DNA of 51,256 nucleotides. It comes from CAYOEZ01 sp964402955 (GTDB lineage: Bacteria; Chloroflexota; DTOL01; DAOUCN01). Under the pieces are notes generated by a model that saw only the letters and a list, made by a program, of their open reading frames with translations, was not told where the DNA came from and ran no database searches. Of the stretch, positions 15,331 to 23,758 are shown in pieces (the stretch's first letter is position 1; every line of letters begins with the position of its first letter). The DNA lies in assembly GCA_964402955.1 (NCBI GenBank), contig CAYOEZ010000006.1, forward strand, positions 1 through 51,256. Direction: 5' to 3'. The position numbers were made by a program, and so were the translations under genes.

Positions 15331-16098
15331 TCACGTCGGCAATCTCTCGGCCGCGGCGTGCAACAGACTCTGTAGTTTGGGAGCGTAGGTCCGCCCGATT
15401 GCCGACGTCCGCATGCCCAGAGCACGTAGCTCGTCTGCAATTGGGTGGTCGCCCAGGACACAGGAAGCACCCCCGCCGAGACTAGCCTGGCCGAACTCAC
15501 CCTGCACTTGAATCGGCGTCCTCAGGAGTTGCCCGTCCTTCACCGTGTAGGAATAGTAGAACTGGCGGCCGCGTTTCGTGGGCATCTTCTGTACCTGTAG
15601 GGTGATGATGTCTTTCCCCGCGGCGCGCAGGTGGCAGCGCTGCGCCTGCCCGGTATCTTCGAAACTGATGTCGGCAACGAACTTTGGATAACCCCAGATG
15701 TCAATGCCGAAGACCCTGGCTTCCTCCGTCGTCACCGGAAGATGGTGGACATAAAGGCCAAAGTGTCTGAACCGCTCAGGGAAGAGCAGGGGCAACCCAG
15801 GAAGGACAAGTCCTGGCTCGTACAGAACAGGGACTGCAACGGAAAACTCATTGTATGGCGCCACACCAGCAATGCTCCGGTACTCAAAGGCTGTCAGGGT
15901 GATTACTGCAGTTCCCGGCATGAGCAAGGCTGGCTTGAGCCTCTGCGAAGGAAGCAAGGAGGCTACCTTGCTGGCGGGGACCGGAAAGTGGGCCATAATC
16001 GCGGACCAGTCGTAATAGCGAACCGGCAGCCCGATCTTGGCCCCGGTCGAGATCTGGACCTCCTCGATCTTGACACCGTCAAAGAAAGCATCGTCCAT
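15331..16098 (-). CDS. Acetoacetate decarboxylase-like enzyme (ADC superfamily)
   Basis: 255 residues, the usual ADC length. The family core contains a strand-rich cone. IDIWGYPKF carries K139, matching the Schiff-base lysine of acetoacetate decarboxylase (GYPK), and EARVFGID precedes it. Further ADC-like segments include FEYRSIAGVAPYNEF and LYVHHLPVTTEEAR. Members of the superfamily decarboxylate beta-keto acids, but several relatives do aldol or cyclisation chemistry, so the substrate is open. AAGGAGG precedes ATG 16098. Its position between AOR and the MoaD-like genes suggests it makes or removes a substrate or product of the oxidoreductase; this is inferred from gene order. Confidence 0.85.
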   Translation of the reverse strand: MDDAFFDGVKIEEVQISTGAKIGLPVRYYDWSAIMAHFPVPASKVASLLPSQRLKPALLMPGTAVITLTAFEYRSIAGVAPYNEFSVAVPVLYEPGLVLPGLPLLFPERFRHFGLYVHHLPVTTEEARVFGIDIWGYPKFVADISFEDTGQAQRCHLRAAGKDIITLQVQKMPTKRGRQFYYSYTVKDGQLLRTPIQVQGEFGQASLGGGASCVLGDHPIADELRALGMRTSAIGRTYAPKLQSLLHAAAERLPT

Positions 16099-16267
16099 CG
16101 AAAACCTCCTTACACTCACATAGCGTGTAGCCGATGGCAGCAAGCACTGGCCGGCGAGACGCCAAGTCAGGGACGTGGAGACTATGGTGGACGTGTTGTT
16201 GCGTCGACGAATTGCAGACAAGATGTGCGCACAACCCTGAACGCTCTATCTGAGAGTCGGGGCCATT

Positions 16268-16300
16268 GCCCTGCTGCAGGTTGGCTGCCCGCAGCAGGGC
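16268..16300 (-). repeat. Hairpin between AOR and the decarboxylase-like gene
   Basis: GCCCTGCTGC (16268-16277) and GCAGCAGGGC (16291-16300) form a perfect 10 bp stem with a 13-base loop in the 282 bp gap after the AOR gene. There is no T run, so it is more likely an mRNA stabiliser or processing site than a full terminator. Confidence 0.6.
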
Positions 16301-16380
16301 CGTCTTACGTGTGAATCTGAGACATTGGGCGAGGTCTAGCGTGTGGCTTGGGCGCTGGCCGAGGCTTTTCGCGCCTACCC

Positions 16381-18165
16381 CTATGCCTTCGCCTTCTTTG
16401 CTCTCGGTTTGGGCCACAGCTTGAAGTCGTAGACGGCGTCGAGTACCTCTTCCGGTACGTCGAAGACTGTGTTGTGTGGCGGTAGAGGATCTTTGGTCAT
16501 GAACTCGGGCAGGCGGTCATGTGCCTTGGTGAAACCGGCAGCCTCGTTGAAAAGGCGTTCCTTCTTCATAACCTGGAGCCCCAGCGGGATGATGTCGTCT
16601 ACGGTCCACTGCTGGCCCAGCACAGCGCCTGCCGATTCGACAAGCCCCTCTAGCCCCGCCGGTATGTCGAGGATTGGGAAAGCAAAGAAGAGGCAGTAGC
16701 CTGTGCTGTCGAGGAAGGCGGTCGTCGCCTGGAAGTTGCGCGACAGCTCGGCCTTCTGTACAGCAAATGGGTCAGACTTGCCGCCAACACTCAGAATCTC
16801 GGGTGCGATCGTATAACCGGCCGTGTGGTCGGCGCCCATGGTTGATGTGGCATAGGTCACGCCAATACCCTTGACGGCGCGTGGCTCATAGGCGGGCATG
16901 GACTGGCCTTTGACAACAGGAACGCGGGTGACGCCGAAGGCGCGACCGGTGAAGGCAGCGCCGTTGCCGATGATGCGACCCAGCGGCGTAGCATTGCGGA
17001 CATCGCTGTTGAGGAGCTTGATCGCTCCATCGGCATCGCCGAACTTGAGCAAGCCGCCATCCATGGCCACAGCGATGGTACAGCCTGTCTCGATCGTGTC
17101 GAGGCCGATGTCGTTGCATAGCCAGATCAAATCGGCGATCTTGTCCAGGTCACTGACGTCGCAATTGGCGCCCAGCGCCCACACCGACTCGTACTCCATG
17201 ACTGACACCTTGAAGGTGCCGTCGGGATTGGCCCAACGGTCGGAGCACTGGATGATGCAGCCGGGGTGGCAGGGGTGGCCAGTCATACCGGCGCCGCCAC
17301 GCTTGTGGATCGTGTCGGCTTTTGTCTCACCGCTGATCTTGGAGGCGCCCTCGAAACGGCCGGACGAGAAGTTGCGTGTGGGCAATCCGCCAGCCTCGTT
17401 CATAACATTGATCAGTGCGTTTGTGCCGTAGAGGTTGAGCGTGCCCCCCTTCTTGGTGATACCATGCGTGAGGGAGGCCTGAGTTAGCTTCTTGATGGAT
17501 TTCTCAAAGTGGTCGACATCGACGATCGGCACAGGCTTGTGGCCTTTGTCGTCGACGACGATGGCCTTGAGGCCCTTGGATCCCATGAGGGCGCCCAGGC
17601 CGCCGCGTCCGGCATAGCGACCAGCCGTATTCTCCCGGTCGTTGATACAAATGCCGGCGGCGGTCATCTTCTGTTCGCCGGCAGGGCCGATGCCGATAAC
17701 AGCGATGTCCTCGCCGTACTTCTTCCACAACTTATCGCAAACCTCGTACATGCCCTTGCCCACAAGATCATCGGCAGGATCGAACGAGGCAGCGCCTTTG
17801 CTGATCTTGAGTACCCAGAACTTGCCGGGTTCCTTGGGCTGGCCTTCGACGACGATGGCGCTGATTCCGAGGTGCGCGATGTGCTGTGCTGAGAGACCAC
17901 CGGAGTTGGACTCTTTGATGCCGCCCGTCAGCGGGGATTTGCCGCCAAAGGATGTCCGGCCGGAGGTGGGAGCCTTGGTGCCGCTGGTGATGCCCGGGGC
18001 AATGACAAGCTTGTTGGCAGGGCCGAGCGGGTGGCAGGTTGCAGGCACTTCGTCGGAGACGATGCTCGTTGTAAGACCGCGCCCGCCCCACAGAGCATAT
18101 TTCCTGGGCAATGGCTGGAACTTTGCTGTCCGATCTGTCATGTTCACGCGCAGAATCGTACCCAT
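16381..18165 (-). CDS. Tungsten/molybdenum aldehyde ferredoxin oxidoreductase (AOR family)
   Basis: 594 residues. AOR-family enzymes oxidise aldehydes to acids, or the reverse, with a bis-pterin W or Mo cofactor and pass electrons through one 4Fe-4S cluster. The N-terminal domain is clear (GTILRVNMTDR, YALWGGRGLTT, GRTSFGGKSPLTGGIKESNSGG). Cluster ligands are C299, C303 and C307 (PCHPGCIIQC) and C491 (TGYCLFFAF); the last is at the position expected for the family. The first spacing is C-x3-C rather than the C-x2-C of the Pyrococcus enzyme. ATG 18165 has GAGGAGG nine bases upstream. The gene heads an operon with the decarboxylase-like enzyme and three MoaD-like proteins; the true substrate is unknown. 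Confidence 0.93.
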   Translation of the reverse strand: MGTILRVNMTDRTAKFQPLPRKYALWGGRGLTTSIVSDEVPATCHPLGPANKLVIAPGITSGTKAPTSGRTSFGGKSPLTGGIKESNSGGLSAQHIAHLGISAIVVEGQPKEPGKFWVLKISKGAASFDPADDLVGKGMYEVCDKLWKKYGEDIAVIGIGPAGEQKMTAAGICINDRENTAGRYAGRGGLGALMGSKGLKAIVVDDKGHKPVPIVDVDHFEKSIKKLTQASLTHGITKKGGTLNLYGTNALINVMNEAGGLPTRNFSSGRFEGASKISGETKADTIHKRGGAGMTGHPCHPGCIIQCSDRWANPDGTFKVSVMEYESVWALGANCDVSDLDKIADLIWLCNDIGLDTIETGCTIAVAMDGGLLKFGDADGAIKLLNSDVRNATPLGRIIGNGAAFTGRAFGVTRVPVVKGQSMPAYEPRAVKGIGVTYATSTMGADHTAGYTIAPEILSVGGKSDPFAVQKAELSRNFQATTAFLDSTGYCLFFAFPILDIPAGLEGLVESAGAVLGQQWTVDDIIPLGLQVMKKERLFNEAAGFTKAHDRLPEFMTKDPLPPHNTVFDVPEEVLDAVYDFKLWPKPRAKKAKA

Positions 18166-18366
18166 AGCTAATGCCTCCTCAGCAAGTATTGAGTAAGAAC
18201 CTCCCGGTGACACGTCGTGGGAACACACAAACACAACTCAGGCGATGTCTTTCGCCTGGCCTGGCGCGTGCGACGCGGAGGGCTATGAGGTGGAAACTGA
18301 CAGGGTAAGGGCAGCAGCGAAGAATCAGCGTGGAGTGCTGAAAATGTAAGAGAACCCTTCCTCGTC
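18166..18366 (-). promoter_or_regulatory. Long leader of the AOR operon
   Basis: About 195 nt lie between the promoter and the AOR start, with no gene. A perfect 7 bp hairpin (18239-18245 with 18252-18258) is visible within it. Leaders before molybdenum/tungsten enzyme genes can carry a Moco/Tuco-type riboswitch, but I cannot show that consensus here. Confidence 0.35.
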
Positions 18367-18395
18367 ATTGTATCACGAAGAAGGACAATCGTCAA
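18367..18395 (-). promoter_or_regulatory. Promoter of the AOR operon
   Basis: On the minus strand, TTGACG (18390-18395), 17 bp and TACAAT (18367-18372). The divergent promoter for the small-protein gene lies about 75 bp to the right. Confidence 0.75.
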
Positions 18396-18469
18396 TATTT
18401 AGTGCGTAGTCGTACAAAGTCTGCAAGAGAGACCTGCTCGTGAAACTGCGAAAAAGAAACGAAGAGATC

Positions 18470-18498
18470 TTGACAGATGCGGCCGAGTGTGGTACTAT
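18470..18498 (+). promoter_or_regulatory. Promoter of the small membrane-protein gene
   Basis: TTGACA (18470-18475), 17 bp and TACTAT (18493-18498), 47 bases before the start codon. Confidence 0.75.
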
Positions 18499-18545
18499 GG
18501 CAATAGAACAGACGTTCTCTTTCTGAGTCCCGTGCAGGTGGGAGA

Positions 18546-18869
18546 ATGCGCTGGTTTCTGTCGTTTCTTGCGTTGGCCTTCATCGTCGCGTTTGTGGCCG
18601 TGGTCGGCGTGCGCGCCAGCGGGCAGGGTGAGGCTTTTGTTCTCGGAGTGGCATGTGGCGCGGCGGCCAGCCTGCCTGCCAGCCTGCTTGCCTTCTACCT
18701 GACACAGCGCACTGAGGCGCCCCAGCAGCCGCAGCAAGCGACGCGTCCCGCCTATCCACCTGTGCTGGTCGTGAATGGCCCGGCAGCGCCGCGGTCCCCT
18801 CTGCCAGACTTTCCGCCGCTGACACGGCCGCAGACGTCGCCGCCGCGCTACGGCGTCGTTGGCGAGTGA
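18546..18869 (+). CDS. Small membrane protein with proline-rich tail, unknown function
   Basis: 107 residues. Two hydrophobic segments (about 3-24, FLSFLALAFIVAFVAVVGV, and 30-52, EAFVLGVACGAAASLPASLLAF) form a hairpin, with both ends probably cytoplasmic. It resembles short LapA-like two-span proteins but without a clear signature. Residues 55-107 are a disordered proline/glutamine-rich tail (QQPQQATRP, PPLTRPQTSPP). GGTGGGAG precedes ATG 18546, and a good promoter lies upstream. The next small gene follows after 45 bp in the same direction. No function can be assigned. Confidence 0.7.
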   Translation: MRWFLSFLALAFIVAFVAVVGVRASGQGEAFVLGVACGAAASLPASLLAFYLTQRTEAPQQPQQATRPAYPPVLVVNGPAAPRSPLPDFPPLTRPQTSPPRYGVVGE

Positions 18870-18914
18870 ACAGACAGCTCCTGGCGACAATTCGATACGA
18901 ACGAGGAGACAGAT

Positions 18915-19139
18915 ATGCAGACTGGTATGATGTGGTTTGATGACGATCCGCGCAAGACGATCGATACGAAGATCGAGCAGGCTGCAGCACGCTATCTCGA
19001 GAAGTATGGCCACGCGCCTACCGCCTGCTACGTCCCCGTGGCGACGCCGGCCGCACTGGCCAGCCGTCAGGGTGTCCGTATTGTTCCTGCGCGCACCATC
19101 CGCCCCAATTATCTCTGGCTTGGCGTCGATGAGCTATGA
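18915..19139 (+). CDS. Small conserved-looking protein of unknown function (74 aa)
   Basis: 74 residues with a good ribosome site (CGAGGAGACAG) before ATG 18915. The sequence has a regular amphipathic helix (TIDTKIEQAAARYLEKYGH) followed by short strands (ACYVPVATPAAL, GVRIVPARTIRPNYLWLGVDE). I recall similar short proteins of unknown role in other Chloroflexota, but without a family name. It is probably co-transcribed with the preceding membrane protein. It ends 9 bp from the convergent deoxynucleoside kinase gene. Confidence 0.7.
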   Translation: MQTGMMWFDDDPRKTIDTKIEQAAARYLEKYGHAPTACYVPVATPAALASRQGVRIVPARTIRPNYLWLGVDEL

Positions 19140-19148
19140 GGAAACAGG

Positions 19149-19838
19149 TCATGGAACGGGATTTGCCGTGTGAACGGCAGGCTTTGGCCCCGGCACCCTG
19201 AACCCCAACCCCCGCACTCTGAACCCCAGCATGTGGTGGACGCTTTCGTACACCTCGGCCAGGTCGGACGGGCGATCGACGAAGTCCAGATGGTCGCCAT
19301 CAAGAACGAGCACCGGGCAGACGTCAAACCGGCTCATCCAGTCTTCGTAGTGCTTATTCAGATGCTCGAGGTAGTCGCTGGTGATGGCGCTCTCGCAGTC
19401 GCGTGAGCGCCGCGAGATGCGCTCCACCAGGGTCGGCACGGAGGCGCGCAGGTAGATCATCAGGTCGGGGCGCGAGATATAGGGGGTGATGCTCTCGAAG
19501 AGCAGTTGATAGCTCTGGTAGTCGCGCTGGCTCATGATGCCCAGGCTGGTCAGGCTACGGGCGAAGATCTCGCGATCTTCGTAGATGCTGCGATCCTGGC
19601 AAACGGAGGCAGGGATGTGGGTGATCTCCTGCTGCTGGCGCAAGCGAGCGGTCAGGAAATAGATCTGCGTATGGAAGCCCCAGCGCTGCATATCCTTGTA
19701 GTAGTCATCGAGGTACGGGTGATCGACAACACCCTCGAAGTACGGCTGCCAACTGAACTCCTTGCACAGGCGCTCAACGAGGCTGGTTTTGCCCGCACCG
19801 ATGTTGCCGCAGACGGTCACATAGACCCGGTTTTCCAT
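19149..19838 (-). CDS. Deoxynucleoside kinase (dGK/dAK family)
   Basis: 229 residues. Phosphorylates deoxynucleosides in salvage, using ATP. The P-loop is GNIGAGKTS (11-19). The substrate-binding aromatic and acidic residues lie in PYFEGVVDHPYL and QIYFL, the DRS motif is in VCQDRSIYEDREIFA, and the arginine-rich lid is RISRRSRDCE. The kinase fold should end near HHMLG. The last 25 or so residues (GFRVRGLGFRVPGP and onward) are a repetitive tail encoded by a dispersed DNA repeat, not by the family. Which nucleoside is preferred is unclear. ATG 19838 follows a weak GGGGGC site. Confidence 0.9.
   Translation of the reverse strand: MENRVYVTVCGNIGAGKTSLVERLCKEFSWQPYFEGVVDHPYLDDYYKDMQRWGFHTQIYFLTARLRQQQEITHIPASVCQDRSIYEDREIFARSLTSLGIMSQRDYQSYQLLFESITPYISRPDLMIYLRASVPTLVERISRRSRDCESAITSDYLEHLNKHYEDWMSRFDVCPVLVLDGDHLDFVDRPSDLAEVYESVHHMLGFRVRGLGFRVPGPKPAVHTANPVP
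19195..19230. repeat. CCCTGAACCCC-type repeat inside the kinase gene end
   Basis: The stretch contains repeated words CCCTGAACCCC, CAACCCCCGC and CTCTGAACCCC. On the coding strand these give the repeat GFRV-x-G-x-GFRV. The same word family recurs at 31927-32028 before rbfA. Confidence 0.75.
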
Positions 19839-20024
19839 CTTCTTGCCCCCGTCCCTCTGTGATATGCGCCAGGTACATACAATATATGGTATAGAACATG
19901 GTCATAGCTACTAGATATGGTGTTCCCCAGTTTGGCAACGTCTACATTATATGCTCCCCTCCCCCTCCCGTCAAGGCTTTCCACCTTAAGATCGGCAGGG
20001 TGTGAGTGCAGCTTGTGCGGATTT

Positions 20025-20123
20025 CACCCTCACCCCAACCCCCTCCCTGCGAGGGAGAGGGAGCAGCAACACACGCGCGATCGGCCCCCTCTCCCTTGCA
20101 GGGAGAGGGCTGGGGTGAGGGTG
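20025..20123. repeat. Large inverted repeat with CCCTCACCCCAACCCCCTCC arms
   Basis: The left arm starts CACCCTCACCCC and the right arm ends GGGGTGAGGGTG. Inside, GAGGGAGAGGG and CCCTCTCCCTTGCAGGGAGAGGG add further self-complementary parts. It is a dispersed palindromic repeat in the 358 bp gap 19839-20196. The rest of that gap (19839-20024) is AT-richer and shows no gene or clear promoter. Confidence 0.8.
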
Positions 20124-20142
20124 GATCGGTCCGAATATGCCA

Positions 20143-20172
20143 AGAGCCGGGCCACTGGCGCAGCCCGGCTCT
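20143..20172 (-). terminator. Hairpin after the solute-binding-protein gene
   Basis: AGAGCCGGGC (20143-20152) and GCCCGGCTCT (20163-20172) form a perfect 10 bp stem 24 bases after the gene's stop. The T run is poor, so termination strength is uncertain. Confidence 0.6.
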
Positions 20173-20196
20173 GACTACAGACTACTGATGGCTAAC

Positions 20197-21525
20197 CTAC
20201 TGCGCTGCGTCCGTGATGCTCTTGGTGGACTTGGTCACAGCCGCATCGAGCGCTGCCTTGGGCGCTGACTTGCCGGAGATGACGGCGGTCATCGCATCGG
20301 CGATGAAGGTGCGGGCATCTTGCCAGCCGCCGACGTTCGGTTCTGGTACAGATGAGACGATCAGATCGAAGGCGTTCTTGGCCTGCGGGTTCTTCTCCCA
20401 GGCTGCCTTCAGGTCGGCGCTGGCGGCGGCAGACTTGCGGATCGGCATGTAGGACGATGCAACAGACCACTTCACGGTCTGAGTCGTGTCGGTGAACCAC
20501 TTGATGAACTCCCAGCAGGCAGCCTGCTTGAGTTCGGTGGTCTTGAAGACGGCGATGTTGGCGCCAAACATGACGGTCTTCGGCTTGGTTGTGTCAGCCT
20601 GAGGCGGCAGACCCAGGCCCCACTTGAATCCTTCCGGCTTCTTGCCTTTGTCGGTCATCAGGTCACGGATGTAGGGCACGCCGGTAGATGACTGGAAGGT
20701 CAGGGCGACTTTGCCAGCGGCGAAGTCGTTCTGCCAGTCGTAGCCCTGCGGCAGATAGGCAGCGCCGCTCTTGACCAGGCGCTCAATCAACTCGACCCAC
20801 TGCAGGCCGGCGCCGGTGTTGAAAGCGGCTGCCTTGTTGTCTGCCGTGAGCGGTTTGCCGCCCAGGGCGTACAGCGCCATATCGAAGTACGATGCATCGG
20901 TGGTCAGCGCCAGGGCGTAGGTCGTGGTCTTGCCTGCGGCGTCCTTCTTGGTGATCTTGGCGCAGGCTTCTTCGAACTCAGCCACGGTCCAGGGCTTCTC
21001 GATCGTTGGCACGCGCACGCCAGCGGCTGCGATGAGATCAGCGTTGAAGTACATGGCTGCAACGGACTTGGTGAATGGGAACGACAGCATCTTGTTGCTG
21101 AACTGCGGGAACTTGTTGGTTTCGATGTAGCCAGTGAAGATGTCGTCCATGCTCTTCTTGTCCAATGCCTTCACGTAGCCGTCCAACTCAGCCACAGCCT
21201 TGGCCTTCATGTAATCAGGGATGTAGCTCTCATAGGCGACGGCCATGTCCGGGGGGGTATTGGCCTGGATCGCCGCCAGGTTCTTCTGGTACAACTGCGT
21301 GTAGTTGCCCTGGTATTCCTCTTTGACGGTGATCTTTTTCTGCGTGCCAACGGTGGTGTTGAACTGGTTGACCATGTCCTGGATTACGGCCAGGTTGCCG
21401 CCGGTCTGGGTGTGCCAGAAGACAACGGTCACATTGTCTTTGCCCAACTGGGGCCCGGTCGAGCCGCACGCCGACAGGACGCTCACGGCGACGAGCAGGC
21501 TCAACACAATACTGAGACGCTTCAT
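20197..21525 (-). CDS. ABC transporter solute-binding lipoprotein (family 1, sugar-type)
   Basis: 442 residues. A lipoprotein signal peptide ends at the lipobox LSAC, placing the protein at the outer face of the membrane. The mature part has the family 1 binding-protein start (VTVVFWHTQTGGNLAVIQDMVNQFN), the middle signature MLSFPFTKSVAAMYFNADL and the AACWEFIKWFTDTTQT region. Such proteins bind sugars, oligosaccharides or glycerol phosphate (UgpB/MalE-like). The gene is third in the operon, 152 bp after the second permease gene. The ligand cannot be told. Confidence 0.93.
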   Translation of the reverse strand: MKRLSIVLSLLVAVSVLSACGSTGPQLGKDNVTVVFWHTQTGGNLAVIQDMVNQFNTTVGTQKKITVKEEYQGNYTQLYQKNLAAIQANTPPDMAVAYESYIPDYMKAKAVAELDGYVKALDKKSMDDIFTGYIETNKFPQFSNKMLSFPFTKSVAAMYFNADLIAAAGVRVPTIEKPWTVAEFEEACAKITKKDAAGKTTTYALALTTDASYFDMALYALGGKPLTADNKAAAFNTGAGLQWVELIERLVKSGAAYLPQGYDWQNDFAAGKVALTFQSSTGVPYIRDLMTDKGKKPEGFKWGLGLPPQADTTKPKTVMFGANIAVFKTTELKQAACWEFIKWFTDTTQTVKWSVASSYMPIRKSAAASADLKAAWEKNPQAKNAFDLIVSSVPEPNVGGWQDARTFIADAMTAVISGKSAPKAALDAAVTKSTKSITDAAQ

Positions 21526-21677
21526 CTACACATCCTCCTCTTCTTGATGTAAGAAACAAGAACGTCACGTGCTGTACCAAGGACACAACGTGGTACACAT
21601 AACATTGACCACAGACATCACCTCCCATGTTCTACCAGCCGCCGTCCCGGGGGTGTCGTTCTCTGTCCCGCTGCATG

Positions 21678-22553
21678 TTACCCCTTGATACCGGAACGGG
21701 CGATACCTTCAACAAACTGCTTTTGGGCGATGAGGAACAGGATGACGATAGGCAGGATGGCCAGAGTTGCTCCAGCCATGAGCAGATTGTAGTATGATCC
21801 GGCTTCACTCTGGAAAGCCGACAGGCCGACCTGGATGGGCCTGAGGTGTGGACTCGAGGTCACGATCAGGGGCCACAAAAGCGAGTTCCAGCTTCCCAGG
21901 AAGCTGAAAATGGCAACAGTGATCAACGCCGGAATTGCCAGGGGTATGGCGACGCGGTAGAGAAACTGAAAATGTGTGCCGCCATCGAGAATTGTCGCTT
22001 CGTAGAGCTCTTTGGGCAGCGTCATGAAGAACTGACGCAAAAGAAAGATGGCGAACACGCTCGCTGTCCACGGCACAATCAGGGCGGTATATGTATTGTA
22101 CCAGCGCAGGGCGCGGATGATGAGGAAGTCGGGAATCAGTGTGACTTCGAAAGGAATCATCATCGTCGCCAGGAACATAATAAAAATGATATCCTTGCCG
22201 AAGAAACGCATGCGGGCAAAAGCATAGGCCGCCAGGACCCCTGTGATGAGCGTGCCCAGGGTCGAGCCGACGGCCATGATGACCGTGTTGAGGAAATAGC
22301 GTGGAAATGGAGCAGCGCGCCAGGCCTCGGTAAAGTTTGTCCATTCCCATTTTGTCGGCCACATCGTGGGCGGGATGGCCACCGACTCCGCCAGTCCCTT
22401 GAAGGCGGTTGTGAGCATCCAGTAGAACGGGAACGCCATGATCACGGCGCCGAAAAGGAGAACAATGTATAGCGACGCCCAGCCGGCCCAGTTCATCAGG
22501 CGAAGGGGCCATGTCACCCTGCTCTTGACTGGCGACGAGGCGATATTATTCAT
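21678..22553 (-). CDS. ABC sugar permease, MalG/UgpE type
   Basis: 291 residues with six predicted membrane helices. The EAA loop that contacts the ATPase is EATILDGGTHFQFLYRVAIPLAIP. The N-terminal MAFPFYWMLTTAFK and the region WPTKWEWTNF are standard for this subfamily (CUT1). ATG 22553 follows GGGAGG. The start overlaps the end of the first permease gene by 8 bp, so the two subunits are translated in step. It forms the membrane channel with that partner. Confidence 0.94.
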   Translation of the reverse strand: MNNIASSPVKSRVTWPLRLMNWAGWASLYIVLLFGAVIMAFPFYWMLTTAFKGLAESVAIPPTMWPTKWEWTNFTEAWRAAPFPRYFLNTVIMAVGSTLGTLITGVLAAYAFARMRFFGKDIIFIMFLATMMIPFEVTLIPDFLIIRALRWYNTYTALIVPWTASVFAIFLLRQFFMTLPKELYEATILDGGTHFQFLYRVAIPLAIPALITVAIFSFLGSWNSLLWPLIVTSSPHLRPIQVGLSAFQSEAGSYYNLLMAGATLAILPIVILFLIAQKQFVEGIARSGIKG

Positions 22554-23577
22554 ACTGGACCCTCCCCTCAGCACTGCGGAACTGGATGATCGTCAGCAGC
22601 AGGATGATGCCAAACAGAATGAACGCTGCGGCTGAGGCATAGCCCATCTTCGGATTGCCGCCGAGGAAAGCGGTGTTGATGACATACACGGTCACGGTGC
22701 GCGTGGTGTCGAGCGGCCCGCCGGCGGGGCCATTGCGGATGGTCATGGCGTAGATCTGGTTGAATGCTTGGAACGAGCGGATGATGCTGATGACGAGCAA
22801 GAAGAACGTGGTTGGTGAGAGGAGCGGAATGGTGATACCCCAGAACACCTGCCGCTCGCTTGCGCCATCGATGCGCGCCGCCTCGTAGACGTCCCTGCTG
22901 ATATTGCCTAACCCGGCCAGGAAGATGATCATGTTGAAGCCGATCGAGGACCAGATCGTCATGATAATGATTGCCAGCAGCGCCACGCTGGGGCCAAGCA
23001 GCCAGTTGGGCACGCCGGCGACATCCATTCCCATGCGGTTGGCAAGGACTTCAAAGACACCGCGCGGCTCCTGCAGCCATCGCAGTTTCTCGACGCCGAT
23101 CTTTTCCAGGATGAAGTTGAGGACGCCGTAGTTGACGTTGAAGATCCAACTCCAGACCACGCCGGCCGCCACAACAGAGGTGATATTGGGCAAGAAGTAG
23201 AGGGTGCGGAAAAGGCCACGCCCGCGCATGTTCTGGAACAGGAGCACGGCCACAATCAGCGAGAGAGCCAGCCCCACCGGAACGGTGCCGATCACAAACC
23301 ACACGGTGACAGAGAGCGACTGCCAGAAATTCTCATCTTTCAGCAGGTTGATGTAGTTCGACAGGCCAACGAAGCGTTCCTGCAAGATGCCCCACTTATT
23401 CAGGCTGATGAAGAAGGCATAGAAAATAGGCAGGAAGTGAAAGGTCAGAAGAATCAGGGTAGCGGGGAAGATATAGAGGTAGGCGGTGAACGTATCACGC
23501 CAGTAACGCTGGCGAGCCGCAACACTGGCGCCCTCTAGCTCTTTCAGAACAAAGCGACGGCGAACAGCGTCAAGCAT
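22546..23577 (-). CDS. ABC sugar permease, MalF/UgpA type
   Basis: 343 residues with six helices. FPATLILLTFHFLPIFYAFFISL is helix 1 and the EAA loop is YEAARIDGASERQVFWGITIPLLSP. It is the first gene of the importer operon. ATG 23577 follows GGAGGCG. No ATP-binding subunit is encoded nearby, so the system probably uses a shared ATPase (MsmK/UgpC-like) encoded elsewhere, as is common for CUT1 importers. Confidence 0.94.
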   Translation of the reverse strand: MLDAVRRRFVLKELEGASVAARQRYWRDTFTAYLYIFPATLILLTFHFLPIFYAFFISLNKWGILQERFVGLSNYINLLKDENFWQSLSVTVWFVIGTVPVGLALSLIVAVLLFQNMRGRGLFRTLYFLPNITSVVAAGVVWSWIFNVNYGVLNFILEKIGVEKLRWLQEPRGVFEVLANRMGMDVAGVPNWLLGPSVALLAIIIMTIWSSIGFNMIIFLAGLGNISRDVYEAARIDGASERQVFWGITIPLLSPTTFFLLVISIIRSFQAFNQIYAMTIRNGPAGGPLDTTRTVTVYVINTAFLGGNPKMGYASAAAFILFGIILLLTIIQFRSAEGRVQYE

Positions 23578-23642
23578 TGGCGCCTCCACGTTGTGATATC
23601 GATGGTCGAAGAGATATCATGCTGTCCCTTGGCTCCGACGCG

Positions 23643-23671
23643 ATTATATCAAATAGGGCATGGCGCGTCAA
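23643..23671 (-). promoter_or_regulatory. Promoter of the sugar importer operon
   Basis: On the minus strand, TTGACG (23666-23671), 17 bp and TATAAT (23643-23648), 66 bases before the first permease start. Between it and the gene lie two GATATC words that might be an operator, but the symmetry is weak. Confidence 0.8.
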
Positions 23672-23758
23672 TATTTGAAGACGTGATGGCAACAAGTATA
23701 CACTATCTTCTTTAACAGATTGTTATCATAACGTTAACGGTCTTGAGCGCGGCGGCGT

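Noticed and set aside
20197..23577. A missing ATPase as evidence of a broken importer
   Set aside because: Sugar importers of this class commonly share one ATPase encoded elsewhere, and the three genes are intact.
23585..23612. Two GATATC words as an operator of the sugar importer
   Set aside because: Symmetry is poor and there is no adjacent regulator gene; chance is likely in an AT-rich promoter region.
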